The position numbers and the translations under genes are program-made. From Allobosea sp. AAP35 (lineage in GTDB: Bacteria > Pseudomonadota > Alphaproteobacteria > Rhizobiales > Beijerinckiaceae), in contig NZ_LJHQ01000017.1 in the NCBI RefSeq assembly GCF_001295925.1, positions 49,978-113,977 of the forward strand: DNA of 64,000 bases, read 5' to 3'. The notes beneath the pieces are model-generated. The model was not told the DNA's origin and did no database searches. It worked only from the letters and a program-made list of their open reading frames with translations. Every line of letters begins with the position of its first letter. The stretch's first letter is position 1. Positions 1 through 10,214 of the stretch are shown here, piece after piece.

Positions 1-640
1 AGGCCGCATCGGCCATCTGCGCGCTGTTGCCGGTCAGGACGAGATCGCGCAGGCGATCGATGCGGCTGCGATCTGTCAGCAAGACGAGATCGACGCCGGG
101 CATGGCCGCCGCCCGGCCGAGCATGTCGAGATCGGCCGGGAGGACGGTGCGGCCGTCAAATTCGGCGCGGGTCGACTGCCTTTGGGTTATGGCCTCGAAC
201 AGGAAGGACGAGATCGCTCGCGCCGGCTCGAAGTCGAAGATGACAGAGCCTCCGTTGCCCTGCTCGAATCGGACGGCACCGGGTGCGCCGCGCGCGGCGG
301 ACGCCAGAGACACATTCTCGGCGGCGGCACCGAGGCTGACAAACAGATGATGGTCGTCGGGATCGACGACCGGCGTCCGTCGCGCAAAATCGGGCAAGAT
401 CTCGATCCTCTTGTCGCCGATGCGGAAAAGCCAGGGCTGGGCGTTGTGGCCATTGGGCGCGAGCGTCGCATAGCCGATAAGATCCCGCGCCGAGGGCGTA
501 TCCGCCAGCGGTCTACGCAAAGGGGCGATCCCGCGGGCATAGTCCGCTGAAGACCCCATGCTGGATGCAGACAAGTAGGCGGCCGCGCCGCCAAGCACGG
601 TGACCGTGCCCGCACCAATAAGCAGATGGCGACGGTTCAC
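1..640 (-). CDS. Acg-family nitroreductase-like protein (partial, C-terminus outside window)
   Basis: The reverse strand reads open from a GTG at 640 to the window edge, about 213 residues. It starts VNRRHLLIGAG, a basic stretch followed by a hydrophobic, signal-like segment. Around residues 57-68 it has ATLAPNGHNAQPW, the hallmark of Acg-type nitroreductases, which bind FMN weakly or not at all. A second nitroreductase-like stretch follows (EAITQRQSTRAEFDGR). The family is linked to redox stress and often belongs to hypoxia or universal-stress regulons; its substrate is unknown. The GTG was chosen because the signal-like segment starts there; the frame stays open upstream, so a longer start is possible. 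Confidence 0.75.
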   Translation of the reverse strand, partial: MNRRHLLIGAGTVTVLGGAAAYLSASSMGSSADYARGIAPLRRPLADTPSARDLIGYATLAPNGHNAQPWLFRIGDKRIEILPDFARRTPVVDPDDHHLFVSLGAAAENVSLASAARGAPGAVRFEQGNGGSVIFDFEPARAISSFLFEAITQRQSTRAEFDGRTVLPADLDMLGRAAAMPGVDLVLLTDRSRIDRLRDLVLTGNSAQMADAA

Positions 641-969
641 GGGGAGCCCATCGCCAGAGATCGTTTTGTCTGCTTCGCCATCAGAGCACACTGGACGCTC
701 CTGGCGGCCATGATGAGGATCGGAATCTACCCCCGTCGCGTCAGCAGTGGCAGATGTCACCGCCGCGCGAGGGCCAGGCGGCTCGATGCCGCCATCTGCT
801 GGACCGACCGCTGCCTGCGTAGTTTCCGAGCCTGCCGGTGAAATCCTCGCGCCTTATCGTCGGTAACGACAACGCTATTGAGACGGGCTCGGCGCCAGCG
901 GGGCGCAAGGCTTGATCCGACACTTCCGATGCCCACAGCGCGCACCGCGGCAACTGCTAAGGATATCCC
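641..969. other. Intergenic region, no gene seen
   Basis: This 329-base gap separates the divergent nitroreductase and alcohol dehydrogenase genes, so it should hold both promoters. Short open frames here show no family resemblance. A GTAACG hexamer near 863 lacks a CGAA/CGTA element 16 bases downstream and is not counted with the sigma-factor sites found further right. Confidence 0.5.
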
Positions 970-2007
970 ATGACACGCATGATGCAGGCCGCGACCGTCG
1001 AGCATTTCGGCAAGCCGCTGGTCTTGCGGGAATGGGCGGTGCCGACGCCCGGCCCTGGCCAGATCCTCGTCAAGACGGAAGCCTGCGGCGTCTGTCATAC
1101 CGATCTTCACGCCGCCAGTGGCGATTGGCCGGTCAAGCCGTCGCTGCCTTTCATTCCCGGCCATGAGGGCATCGGGCTCGTCGTCGAGGTCGGTGCTGGC
1201 GTGACGGCGGTGAAGCAAGGCGAACGCGTCGGTGTCCCCTGGCTATTCTCGGCCTGCGGCCATTGCGAGCATTGCCTTGCCGCATGGGAGCCGGTCTGCG
1301 CCGAGGCCGAATTCGGTGGCTACACCCGCAATGGCGGCTTCGCCGAATACATCCTGGCCGATCCCGACTATGTCGCGCATATCCCGGTCGGTCTCGCGGC
1401 GCGCGATGCGGCGCCGATCATCTGCGCCGGCATCACGACTTACAAGGGCATCAAGGAGACAGGCGCCCGGCCCGGCGAATGGATCGCGATCTCCGGCGCC
1501 GGCGGCCTCGGGCATCTCGCCATCCAATATGCCAAGGCGATGGGCCTGCAGGTCTGCGCGGTCGATATCGACGACGGCAAGCTCGACCACGCGACGCGGC
1601 TGGGCGCCGACGTCGTCGTCAATGCCAGGACGAGCAACGATCCCGCGGCGGAGGTGAAAGCGGCGACTGGAGGTGGCGCCCATGGCGTCCTGATCACCGC
1701 GCCGTCGCTTCCGGCCTTCAAGCAGGGCGTCGCCATGACGCGCAAGCGCGGGACCTGCGTGCTGGTCGGCCTGCCGCCCGGCGAATTTCCGGTACCGCTG
1801 TTTGGCGTCGTCGCCGACTGCATCACCATCCGCGGTTCCTTCGTGGGCAGCCGGCACGACATGGCCGAGGCTCTCGCCTTCGCCGCCGCCGGAAAGGTTC
1901 GCGCCGACATCGAATTGCAGCCGCTTTCGGCGATCAACGACGTCTTCGGGCGCCTTCAGCGCGGCGAGGTGCCGGCCCGCGTCGTGATCGATTTCGCCCC
2001 GGCGTGA
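970..2007 (+). CDS. adhP: Zinc-dependent alcohol dehydrogenase, AdhP type
   Basis: A 345-residue medium-chain dehydrogenase that interconverts primary alcohols and aldehydes with NAD in the cytoplasm. Catalytic zinc ligands fit C42 (GVCHTD), H65-E66 (PGHEG) and C152. The structural zinc lobe is C96, C99, C102 and C110 (ACGHCEHC). The Rossmann glycine motif GAGGLG lies near residues 176-181. Full length for the AdhP/yeast-ADH subfamily, with no extra domain. The ATG at 970 is followed by typical N-terminal family sequence (MMQAATVEHFGKPLVL). It stands alone, divergent from the nitroreductase; the next genes are convergent. The family is clear; the physiological alcohol is not. Confidence 0.93.
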   Translation: MTRMMQAATVEHFGKPLVLREWAVPTPGPGQILVKTEACGVCHTDLHAASGDWPVKPSLPFIPGHEGIGLVVEVGAGVTAVKQGERVGVPWLFSACGHCEHCLAAWEPVCAEAEFGGYTRNGGFAEYILADPDYVAHIPVGLAARDAAPIICAGITTYKGIKETGARPGEWIAISGAGGLGHLAIQYAKAMGLQVCAVDIDDGKLDHATRLGADVVVNARTSNDPAAEVKAATGGGAHGVLITAPSLPAFKQGVAMTRKRGTCVLVGLPPGEFPVPLFGVVADCITIRGSFVGSRHDMAEALAFAAAGKVRADIELQPLSAINDVFGRLQRGEVPARVVIDFAPA

Positions 2008-2154
2008 CGCTGTTGGTGGCGGCGCTCGCCAGCGCATGCGCGCGCCTTCAGACCGAAGGCGACTGCGAGACCGCCACGCTGGAGATTTGGGATGGCAGGT
2101 TGACCAGCGCATGGCCGTCTGGTGAGCCTGCCCCTGCTGCATCTCGATGCCTGA

Positions 2155-2877
2155 TCAGGCTTTTGCATTGGCCTGGGCTTCGGCTGAACTTTGCACGATC
2201 CGCCCATCGATCATGTCGATGATACGGTCGGTGCGGGCCGCGAGATCGAGATTATGCGTCACGATCAGGAATGTCGTTTTTTCCGATTGGTTGACCTCCC
2301 GCATCAACGCGAAGACGTCATCGGCCGATTTGGAGTCGAGGTTTCCGGTCGGCTCGTCGGCAAGGATGAGCCCTGGTTTCATCGCCAGGCTTCGCGCGAT
2401 GGCGACGCGCTGTTGCTGTCCGCCCGACATGTTGTTGGCGAGGTTGTCCTGCCATTTCGTCAGACCGACTTTCGCCAGCAGTTCGTGTGCCCGCACCCGC
2501 ATCGCCTCGCTGGGAAAGGCCTTGTCGACGAGCATCGGCATCATCACGTTTTCCAGCGCGGTGAATGCCGAGATCAAGCAGTGATGTTGGAAGATGAAAC
2601 CGATCCTGTGACCGCGCAGGCTGGTGACGTCGGTGTCGTCCAGCGCGCTCGTGTCGCGACCTTCGATGATGAGCCGACCGGCCGTCGGACGGTCGAGGAG
2701 ACCGATGATGTTGAGCATCGTGCTCTTGCCGGAGCCGGATGCGCCGGTCAGTGCGATGAACTCGCCCGCTTGCAGCGTGAGATCGATGTCATGGAGAACC
2801 TCGACGGGGACCGGCGTCCCGATGCCATAGGATTTGCAGACACCCTCCAGCCGCAGCAGGGGCTCCGGGTCAGCCAC
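2155..2877 (-). CDS. ABC transporter ATP-binding protein, MacB/LolD type
   Basis: Cytoplasmic ATPase of a three-gene exporter. Visible motifs: Walker [11 protein letters not shown]-loop FIFQHH, signature [14 protein letters not shown], Walker [11 protein letters not shown]-loop NLDS and H-loop VTHN. This set is typical of the LolD/MacB/FtsE group, which couples ATP hydrolysis to mechanical transmission rather than classical solute import. The GTG at 2877 is preferred because it overlaps the permease stop by 8 bases (GTGGCTGA) and gives the usual N-terminus ([17 protein letters not shown]). An upstream GTG at 2910 is also in frame. Third gene of the unit HlyD-permease-ATPase. Confidence 0.9.
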   Translation of the reverse strand: MADPEPLLRLEGVCKSYGIGTPVPVEVLHDIDLTLQAGEFIALTGASGSGKSTMLNIIGLLDRPTAGRLIIEGRDTSALDDTDVTSLRGHRIGFIFQHHCLISAFTALENVMMPMLVDKAFPSEAMRVRAHELLAKVGLTKWQDNLANNMSGGQQQRVAIARSLAMKPGLILADEPTGNLDSKSADDVFALMREVNQSEKTTFLIVTHNLDLAARTDRIIDMIDGRIVQSSAEAQANAKA

Positions 2878-4099
2878 GGATAGCCACCACGGGGTCGAGC
2901 CTGGCCGCACCTAGCGCCGGTATTGCGGCCGCAGCGATACCGGTCAGACCTGCCAGGACTACCGCGCCGATGAAGAGGCTCGGCTCGAATATCAGACTGA
3001 AAATCTCGCTGCCATCAGCCTGGCGCATATAGGAGTGCCAGAACACAAGTCCGGCGCCGCCCACGCCCGCGCCGAGGATGGCTCCGAATATCCCCAACAG
3101 ACCGCCTTGCAGCAGAAACAGGCGCAGGATCTGCCCGCGCGACGACCCCATGGCACGCAGAATGCCGATATCCTTCGAGCGCTGGATGACGGAAACGACC
3201 AGCACGCTGGCGATGCCGAAGGCCACCGACAATCCCACGAACAGCCGGATCAGGGTGTTCGAGGATTGCTGCGCTTTGACCGCCGTGAAGAACTGGGCGT
3301 TGGTCTTGATCCAGCTATCGGCTTCGACGCCGGTTGCCGCCTGCACCGCCCGTGCGATGGTCTCGGCGGCGTAGATATCGGTCACGGTGAGATCCAGCGT
3401 CGTGACGCCGCCGACCAAGTCGGACAGCGCCTGCGCCGTCCGCAGGGCAACGAAGGTCGAGCGGAGATTGGCGCCCTTGTTGCCGAGATCGAAAATGCCG
3501 GTGATCGTGAGCGTGCGGGTCGCGCCCGAAGCCGCGCGGATGATGATCTTGTCGCGCAGCGTGACCCCCAGTTCGCGGGCCAGATCCGTGCCGACAAGGA
3601 TGTCGTCGGTCAGAACCTGTGCGGTCCCCGACACGATATAGTCGGGGATCCGAACGATTCTGAAATAGAGATCCTGTTCGATGCCCGTCAGCGTCACGGA
3701 GCGGCTGGCGGCGCCCCGGATCGCGAGGGCCGACGCACTCGTGGTCGGCGATACGGTCACGATGCCGGGCCAGCTCGCGAGCATCGTGACGAAAGTCTGC
3801 CATTGGTCGATCGAGCGGGTGCGCTGCGTCGGCCGCTGGATCGTCGCCGCCACCATGCTGCCGGCCGTTGACAGACGCTGAGGACGGGCGACCTCGTCGG
3901 GCGGAACCAGCTGGATATGAGCTTGCGACGTCAACACGCGCTTGAGAAAGTTGGCCTGCAGGCTCGAGAGCATGGCCGACATGAACACGATGACCGCCAC
4001 GCCGATCGCGACCGCTGTCAGGATGAAGATCGTCTGCATCCGGCCCTCCCGCAGGAAGCGTAGCGCCGCGATCCACTCGAAAGGCAACCATGAGGTCAT
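2870..4099 (-). CDS. ABC transporter permease, FtsX/MacB family
   Basis: 409 residues with FtsX architecture. One N-terminal membrane helix (about 22-45) is followed by a periplasmic MacB-like core (about 46-280), then three C-terminal helices, the first beginning at [19 protein letters not shown]. The cytoplasmic loop [20 protein letters not shown] is the FtsX coupling loop that contacts the ATPase. Its start codon overlaps the HlyD stop (ATGA), and its stop overlaps the ATPase start. With the adaptor upstream this resembles MacAB or DevBCA exporters, which move peptides, lipids or glycolipids across the envelope. No outer-membrane TolC gene is in the window. Substrate unknown. Confidence 0.9.
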   Translation of the reverse strand: MTSWLPFEWIAALRFLREGRMQTIFILTAVAIGVAVIVFMSAMLSSLQANFLKRVLTSQAHIQLVPPDEVARPQRLSTAGSMVAATIQRPTQRTRSIDQWQTFVTMLASWPGIVTVSPTTSASALAIRGAASRSVTLTGIEQDLYFRIVRIPDYIVSGTAQVLTDDILVGTDLARELGVTLRDKIIIRAASGATRTLTITGIFDLGNKGANLRSTFVALRTAQALSDLVGGVTTLDLTVTDIYAAETIARAVQAATGVEADSWIKTNAQFFTAVKAQQSSNTLIRLFVGLSVAFGIASVLVVSVIQRSKDIGILRAMGSSRGQILRLFLLQGGLLGIFGAILGAGVGGAGLVFWHSYMRQADGSEIFSLIFEPSLFIGAVVLAGLTGIAAAAIPALGAARLDPVVAIRG

Positions 4100-5319
4100 G
4101 GCGTGGACTTCGGATTGAGTTTGGGACGGATGCGTGCGCCTTCGGCGATCGCTGCCGTGGCCGGCACGATCAGCGCGCCCTCATCGACGCCGGAGAGGAT
4201 TTCGGCGCGACCGGCGCCCATCAACCCGACCGTGACGGCTTGCCTGCGCGCGCGCCCATCGACCGCGACGAGAAGCCAGGGCTTGCCGGTCGCGAACTCG
4301 CGAAGCGCTGCCATCGGCACGACGAGCGTGGCATCGCGTCGGCCGACCTCGATATCGACCGATATCGTCATGTCCTGCCGGAGATAGGCCGGAGCGTCCG
4401 GCATATTGAGTTTGACCTCGACGGAGGCGCGCTGGATGTCGATGGCCGGATTGATGAATGAGACTTCGGCTCGAAAGGTCTGGCGCGGATAGGCGTCGGC
4501 CGATGCGATCGCCGGCTGGCCGAGTGCGACCAGCCCGATATTCTTCTCGTCGATCTGCAGGACGATCTGGCTTGCTCCGATCGGCGACAGGGTCATCAGC
4601 ACCGTCGAAGGCCCGACCACATTCCCGGTTTCGACATTCCGCGAGATCAGGATACCGTCCGTGGGCGTGGTGATGACGGTGTAGGCCAGTCGCGACCTCG
4701 CCGACCCGAGCGCGGCGTTCGCCTGATCGAGCTGGGTCTGCTGCATCACGACATCGCTGCCGCCTGGACTATTGGTGAACACCTGGAGATCGGCGTTGCG
4801 AACCTGGGCCCTGGCGATGTCGAGCCCGCGGATCGCATCATCGAGCGTGGTTCGCGCTCCATAGCCATCTTCAACGAGCTTGAGGGCCCTGGCATGGATC
4901 TGCTGCGCATTCACCAGCGTCGCCTTGGCCTGCGTCAAGGTCTCGCGCGCCGAGGGCAGGGTCAGCTCCCGTAACTGGCGGATGCGCGCAACAGCCTGAT
5001 CGCGAACGCCCTCGGCTTGCACCACGGCGGCTTTCGCCTCGCGATCGTCCAGCATGATCAAGGTATCCCCGGCCTTGACAGTCTGGCCTTCAATGACCGG
5101 GATCTGCGTCACCGTGCCGGTGATCTGCGCGCCGATGCTGATGCGGAATGGCGCCTCGACATGGCCGCTGGCGACGATGCTGCGAACGAAATCGGTCCGC
5201 ACGACGGCATCGACCGGAACAGTGCTTCCGACAATGAGGGGCATGCCGACATAGCCTGCGATCGCGGCGACAGCGATGGCTCCGCCGACGAAAAGGGCGA
5301 TGCGTCGGGAGACCTTCAT
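4096..5319 (-). CDS. Periplasmic adaptor (membrane fusion) protein, HlyD/MacA family
   Basis: 407 residues: one N-terminal membrane anchor (about 6-28), a lipoyl/barrel-sandwich half (GAQITGTVTQIPVIEGQTVKAGD), a coiled-coil hairpin (about 100-200, with LTQAKATLVNAQQIHARA), the second lipoyl half (PTDGILISRNVETGNVV), then beta-barrel and membrane-proximal domains. These proteins bridge an inner-membrane pump and a TolC-type channel. First gene of the exporter operon, with a four-base stop-start overlap to the permease. No regulator is adjacent. The family is certain; the cargo cannot be read from the sequence. Confidence 0.92.
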   Translation of the reverse strand: MKVSRRIALFVGGAIAVAAIAGYVGMPLIVGSTVPVDAVVRTDFVRSIVASGHVEAPFRISIGAQITGTVTQIPVIEGQTVKAGDTLIMLDDREAKAAVVQAEGVRDQAVARIRQLRELTLPSARETLTQAKATLVNAQQIHARALKLVEDGYGARTTLDDAIRGLDIARAQVRNADLQVFTNSPGGSDVVMQQTQLDQANAALGSARSRLAYTVITTPTDGILISRNVETGNVVGPSTVLMTLSPIGASQIVLQIDEKNIGLVALGQPAIASADAYPRQTFRAEVSFINPAIDIQRASVEVKLNMPDAPAYLRQDMTISVDIEVGRRDATLVVPMAALREFATGKPWLLVAVDGRARRQAVTVGLMGAGRAEILSGVDEGALIVPATAAIAEGARIRPKLNPKSTP

Positions 5320-5493
5320 GGGTTCTGCAAATGGCCGTCTGCGTTGGGTCGCTTCTACCTAATCCTAGCGAAGGATCGGCATCTCGCGGCAGGCTCGGAA
5401 TCTACGCAACGCGTCCGTGACGACGCGCGCGTGATGGCGGCGAGCTGGAATGCGGGCCAGGCCGCTGCCAGCTCGTCTCGTCAGATGTCCGGC

Positions 5494-6030
5494 TTAGCTG
5501 CGGTCACGCTGCATCCGGGCGCGGTGATTGCGCTGGCGCTTCTGAGAGCGCCGCGAGGGAGGCGCCGAAATCTCCGTCAATGTCAGGGCGGCAACGCCAA
5601 CCGCGAGGTTGACGCCGGTCTGTCCCTGGACCGAAAGCGGCTGCAGCGTCACGGCGCCATCGTTCCCACCGACCAGAACACTGGCGCCCCCGCCGACGCC
5701 GACAGTCGCCTCGGCGCTGACCCCGGCATAGGTGCCGTTGAGGCCACCGGGCCGCAGAGCGGGCTCGACCACAGCCCAGACCATGCCGCCCTTGGTCGTC
5801 GTGCCGATATCGAGCCCGAACTTCCGGATCGTGCCGGTGTAGAACTCGACGCGCCCGCCCAGCGCGTCATAACGACAGGTCATGGCCTTTTCCGATGTCA
5901 GGATCATGCCCGTGCCGCCTGCAACGTTGCAGATGAGTTCGCCTGCGCGAACGACTGGCGCTGCAGACGCTGCGGACGGCGCGACGGCGACGATCGCGGC
6001 CAATCCGAGGAGGCGGATCGTGTTCGTCAT
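5494..6030 (-). CDS. DUF992 domain-containing exported protein
   Basis: A small alphaproteobacterial protein of unknown function, 178 residues from the ATG at 6030 (MTNTIRLLGLAAIVAVAPSA), which gives a clean signal peptide ending near ASA. The mature part has the DUF992 pattern: AGELICNVAGGTGMILTSEKAMTCRY (two cysteines, likely disulphide bonded), RVEFYTGTIRKFGLDIG and GGMVWAVVEPA, then the glycine-rich LNGTYAGVSAEATVGVGGGASVLVGG. The C-terminus is unusually basic (RRSQKRQRNHRARMQRD), unlike typical members. An ATG seven codons upstream (6051) would spoil the signal peptide. Probably periplasmic. Confidence 0.85.
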   Translation of the reverse strand: MTNTIRLLGLAAIVAVAPSAASAAPVVRAGELICNVAGGTGMILTSEKAMTCRYDALGGRVEFYTGTIRKFGLDIGTTTKGGMVWAVVEPALRPGGLNGTYAGVSAEATVGVGGGASVLVGGNDGAVTLQPLSVQGQTGVNLAVGVAALTLTEISAPPSRRSQKRQRNHRARMQRDRS

Positions 6031-6825
6031 GGTGCTGCTAGCCCTTCGCAATGGTCATGGCGGCTCTTCACCGCTTGCGTCAGATCGCGAGCACCGTCGG
6101 AAATCACTCAGTTCGCGATTTCGACCGGGTCCAAGCCCCCGCAGCCCATGCTGGCGCCCCGCTGTCACTGCGCCCGCGTCAGCCGCTCGTCATCGATCTC
6201 CGCAAAGGGCGGCGGAGATCGTCGCGCGGGCCGATCGAGGACAGCCTAACGGGCGGCGCCTGCTAGTCCGTCGCCATCGCGGCGCGGCGTTGCCGGATCA
6301 GGCGACGCGAGCGACGTCGATCTGCAAGCCCATTGATCGAAACGAGGCCACTCTGAGTATTTTCCGAACCTGTTCGATCGAAAAGACGCTTCGCATCATG
6401 AGCGAAGCGACGTTTGCGCGGATGGGCCACGTCAATTTCGCGTGGATGAGAACCATGCCGCTTCAACGACATCCTGCTGCAATTCAACAGCGACCCGAAT
6501 GCGGCACCGGCATTTGGCGCGAGATGCCCGATGCAACGCTGCTGGCGAGGATCGCAGAGCGCATGAACGACCCCTCCGACGCTATGACGGCCGATGCAAG
6601 TGCCGCCGTTTCGCGCGAGCCGTTGAAGCAAGACGCCGCAAAGATCGGCGGGCGACGTATCGATTGCCGCGGCGCGAGAACTGAAACCCGCGCTCTCGTC
6701 CTGGCGGGACTGCGCCGTTTCGATCCGGCGATGACGACGTGGTGACTGCGCCGCTCGCCAGCCCGCACCGTCAGACGCGATCGACCACGACCCTGTCGGA
6801 GCGGGCCGGCTCCCGCGAGCGCCAG
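6031..6825. other. Long intergenic region, no convincing gene
   Basis: About 795 bases between the DUF992 gene and the P-type ATPase. Open frames run on both strands (for example 5882-6745 plus and 6484-7179 minus), but their translations are arginine- and alanine-rich antisense-type sequences with no recognised family, and they run into the flanking genes. The frame from 6400 to 6740 (MSEATFARMGHVNFAW) could be the remnant of a small gene, but I cannot place it. Confidence 0.45.
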
Positions 6826-9687
6826 ATGGATCAGATGAGCATCGTGCATAATTCCGATGGCGAGATCGACGCCTACCGCCGATCGGCAGACTACGTCGTC
6901 GGGCAGCTCGAAACGCATTCGCAGCTTGGGTTGACGGAAGAAGAGGCGTCGATACGCCTCGCCCGTGACGGCCCGAACACGCTCGAGGCCGAACCTGTCG
7001 TTCCGGCCTGGCAGCGATTTCTTGCCCAGTTCAGCGATGTCCTGGTCATCCTGCTTTTGGTCGCGGCTCTGATCTCGGCCGGGCTGTGGTTTGTCGAGCG
7101 CGCAACGGCGCTGCCCTATGAAGGGCTGGCCATTCTCGCTATCGTCCTGCTCAACGCGGTGATGGGGTTCGCCCAGCAATCACGGGCCGAGCAAGCCGTC
7201 CTGGCCTTACGCCGGATGTCGGCTGCGACAGCCACCGTCATCCGGGACGGGGCGCGCAACAGCATCGCCGCCGCCGGCCTCGTCGCGGGCGATGTCATCC
7301 TCATCGAAGAGGGCGATCTCGTTTCTGCCGATGCGCGCCTGATCGAATCCGTGTCGCTGCGCATGGCCGAAGCGCCCTTGACGGGTGAGAGCCTGCCCGT
7401 TGCAAAAAACACCGCTGTGATCGCGCAGGACGTGGCGCTGGGCGATCGCGGCAACATGGTCTTCAGCGGCACGTCTGCGAGCTATGGCCGTGGTCGGGCG
7501 GTGGTGACCGCGACGGGTAAGCACACGGAACTCGGTCGCATCTCCGAGATGCTGAAGGCCACATCCAAGGAGGCGACACCGCTTCAGCGCGAGCTCGATC
7601 GCCTCGGCAAGCAGCTCGGCCTGATCGTTGTCGCGATCGCCGTGGCGATGATCGCCACGATTCTGGTCACCCAGGACGTTCGCGACGCAAAAGCGGTGTT
7701 CGACGTGTTCATCCTCGGCGTTGCGCTGGCGGTGGCGGGCGTGCCCGAAGGTTTGCCTGCGGTGGTGACGGCGTCACTGGCTCTGGGCGTCCAGCGTCTG
7801 GCCAGGCGCAATGCGATCGTGCGTCACCTGGCCGCCGTCGAGACGCTCGGCTCTGCGACCGTGATCGCCTCGGACAAGACCGGGACGCTGACGAAGAACG
7901 AGATGACGGTGCGGCGCATCGTGACGAAAGCCGGCATCATCGAGATCAGCGGTGCGGGGTATGCGCCCAGGGGCGAACTGAAGCGCGAGGGCGGAGGGGC
8001 GATCGAGGGCGCGCTCCTGCTGGAGGCTATGGCCGCGCTGACCGCAGCGCAGCGGGCCAGCAACGCCGTCGTGCGAGAGCAGGACGGGCATTGGACAGTC
8101 TATGGCGACCCGACCGAAGGGGCCTTGCTCGTCGCCGCGCGCAAAACGGGTCTGGCGGACGTCGAAGACGACCCACGCTTTGAGCGGATCGCGGAGGTGC
8201 CGTTCTCCTCGCAACGCAAGCTCATGAGCACCGTCCATCGCGATTTGGAAACGCCGGATGCCATCCTGGTTTCGGTCAAGGGTGCGCCGGGCGTGGTGTT
8301 GGCGCGGTGCTCGCATGAACAGGTCGGTGGCGAGGCGCGCCCACTCAGCGCCGCGCGCCGCGCGGCCATTCTCGACAGCAACGCCGAACTGGCCAGTGCT
8401 TCCTTGAGGACGCTGGCGGTTGCCTCCCGGGCACTGGCGCACACGCGGTCTGACGACGACGCCGGCTTTGACGAACGCATCGAGACAGACCTCGTTTTTC
8501 TCGGCCTGATCGGCATGATCGATCCGCCGCGGCCCGAGGCGAAAACGGCTGTCATCCGTGCGCAGCGGGCCGGCATTCGTCCTTTGATGATCACCGGAGA
8601 TCACGCTGCGACCGCCAGCGCGATCGCGGCCGAAATCGGTATCGCCAGCGACGGTCAGGTCGTGACCGGCATCGAACTGGCGACAATGTCGGATGAGGTG
8701 CTGCAGCAGACCGTTAGCAAAGTCTCCGTCTATGCGCGCGTCAATCCGGAGCACAAGCTGCGGATCGTGAGGGCCTTGCAACGCGATGGCGCGACCGTCG
8801 CGATGACGGGTGATGGCGTCAACGACGCCCCGGCGCTGAAAGCTGCCGATATCGGCGTCGCGATGGGGATCACCGGCACCGACGTCTCGAAAGAGGCCGC
8901 CGATATCGTGCTTTCCGACGATAATTTCGCGTCGATCGTTGCAGCCGTCGAAGAGGGACGTGCAATCTTCGACAATATCCGCAAGTTCCTGCGCTATCTC
9001 CTGTCGTCGAACCTCGGCGAAGTCCTGACGATGTTTTTCGGCGTGCTGTTGGCCAATGTGATCGGATTAAGCGATCATGGTCCCGGCCAAATCGTATTGC
9101 CGCTGCTCGCGATCCAGATCCTTTGGATCAATCTCGTCACTGATGGTGCGCCGGCTTTGGCGCTCGCAGTGGATCCGGCCGCTCCCGATACGATGACGAG
9201 GCTGCCGAGGCGACGCGATGAAGGCGTCATCACAGCGACTATGTGGATGGGCATCGCCTATGTCGGCGTCATCATGGCGGCCGGGACGCTGCTGGTTCTC
9301 GACGCTGCTCTCCCCGGTGGAATGATCGAGGGCACGGGATCGCTTGTCTATGCCCAGACCATGGCCTTCACGACGCTGACGCTGTTCCAGCTTTTCAATG
9401 TCCTGAACGCGCGTTCCGATGTCCGCAGCGCATTCAGCGGGCTGTTCGAGAACCGCTGGCTCTGGGCGGCGATCGGGTTGTCGCTGTCGATGCATGGTGC
9501 CGTGCTTTACTTGCCGTGGCTCCAGCAGGCGTTCTCGACCTCCCCGCTCACGGCAGGTGATCTGGGCCTCTGCACCGTGGTGGCGAGTTCCGTGCTTTGG
9601 CTGCGCGAGGCGAGCAAGTTGGTGTCGCGTGCGCGAGCGAGTGGGGAACGCAGAGCGGCGAGCGCGGGACCGGCGATTGCAACGTGA
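6826..9687 (+). CDS. Cation-transporting P-type ATPase, Ca2+ (P2A/SERCA-like) subgroup
   Basis: 953 residues from the ATG at 6826; a GTG at 6739 would add 29 residues. Order of parts: N-terminal cation-ATPase domain (LGLTEEEASIRLARDGPN), M1-M2, actuator domain with TGES, M4 with VPEGLPAVVT, phosphorylation motif DKTGT (aspartate about 350), nucleotide domain, hinge MTGDGVNDAPALKAADIG, and six C-terminal helices. The ion site fits SERCA/PMR1: glutamate in VPEGLP, N and E in SSNLGEV, and N, T and D in NLVTDG. Export of calcium (or Mn2+) from the cytoplasm is the best guess; the substrate is inferred from motifs. Monocistronic, with no adjacent metal regulator. Confidence 0.9.
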   Translation: MDQMSIVHNSDGEIDAYRRSADYVVGQLETHSQLGLTEEEASIRLARDGPNTLEAEPVVPAWQRFLAQFSDVLVILLLVAALISAGLWFVERATALPYEGLAILAIVLLNAVMGFAQQSRAEQAVLALRRMSAATATVIRDGARNSIAAAGLVAGDVILIEEGDLVSADARLIESVSLRMAEAPLTGESLPVAKNTAVIAQDVALGDRGNMVFSGTSASYGRGRAVVTATGKHTELGRISEMLKATSKEATPLQRELDRLGKQLGLIVVAIAVAMIATILVTQDVRDAKAVFDVFILGVALAVAGVPEGLPAVVTASLALGVQRLARRNAIVRHLAAVETLGSATVIASDKTGTLTKNEMTVRRIVTKAGIIEISGAGYAPRGELKREGGGAIEGALLLEAMAALTAAQRASNAVVREQDGHWTVYGDPTEGALLVAARKTGLADVEDDPRFERIAEVPFSSQRKLMSTVHRDLETPDAILVSVKGAPGVVLARCSHEQVGGEARPLSAARRAAILDSNAELASASLRTLAVASRALAHTRSDDDAGFDERIETDLVFLGLIGMIDPPRPEAKTAVIRAQRAGIRPLMITGDHAATASAIAAEIGIASDGQVVTGIELATMSDEVLQQTVSKVSVYARVNPEHKLRIVRALQRDGATVAMTGDGVNDAPALKAADIGVAMGITGTDVSKEAADIVLSDDNFASIVAAVEEGRAIFDNIRKFLRYLLSSNLGEVLTMFFGVLLANVIGLSDHGPGQIVLPLLAIQILWINLVTDGAPALALAVDPAAPDTMTRLPRRRDEGVITATMWMGIAYVGVIMAAGTLLVLDAALPGGMIEGTGSLVYAQTMAFTTLTLFQLFNVLNARSDVRSAFSGLFENRWLWAAIGLSLSMHGAVLYLPWLQQAFSTSPLTAGDLGLCTVVASSVLWLREASKLVSRARASGERRAASAGPAIAT

Positions 9688-10214
9688 CGGCGTTCACGAC
9701 AGCCCCACGCCGTGCTCGGGTGGAAGGCCGTAAAACCGGCAGCCAATCGCACCTCATCGCACCGGGCTAGCCCATGCGAAACGGAAGCGCGGAATATCTC
9801 AAGCGTGCTGGAAATGATGCGCAGCGAGGAGAGCAGCACCGCGCCGCGTCGGTGCGAGAGCATGTTCCTGTCGATGATTTGCGGCTGGTCGGAGCAATTT
9901 CTGCTCGCTGGCAAGCGTCTGCTGGCCGGCGAGACGGCGCGCGGCGACCAGTGACGCAGCGGAGGAATTGCGCAGCGAAGCCCAGGTCCGGAAGGAGCTG
10001 AAGCCGGTCTGACCTTGGAGACCGAAGTCTGAATGAGGCATGCTCACCGTTGGGGAGGACGACGCATGAGCCAATTTCATCCGAGATGGTCGAGGCTTGG
10101 TATCTGCCGGCGCAGCTTACGCAAGAGAAACTCGGCATGACGCGGCACCATCGCACCCAAGATCGGATCTGGCGGGCATGGTCGAGATGTTGCGATGGCG
10201 CCGTCGAGAATCCG
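9688..10214. other. Intergenic region, no gene supported
   Basis: 527 bases between the ATPase and the convergent lipoprotein gene. Frames at 9712-9954 (plus) and 9799-10080 (minus) lack recognisable family features or good ribosome-binding sites. I see no clear hairpin terminator. Confidence 0.4.

Noticed and set aside
863..890. GTAACG hexamer upstream of adhP
   Set aside because: The bases 16 downstream are GGGC rather than CGAA/CGTA, so it does not satisfy the sigma-factor motif.
5882..6745. 287-codon plus-strand frame between DUF992 and the P-type ATPase
   Set aside because: Overlaps the DUF992 gene antisense, has no ribosome site and no recognisable domain; only its last third lies in truly intergenic DNA.
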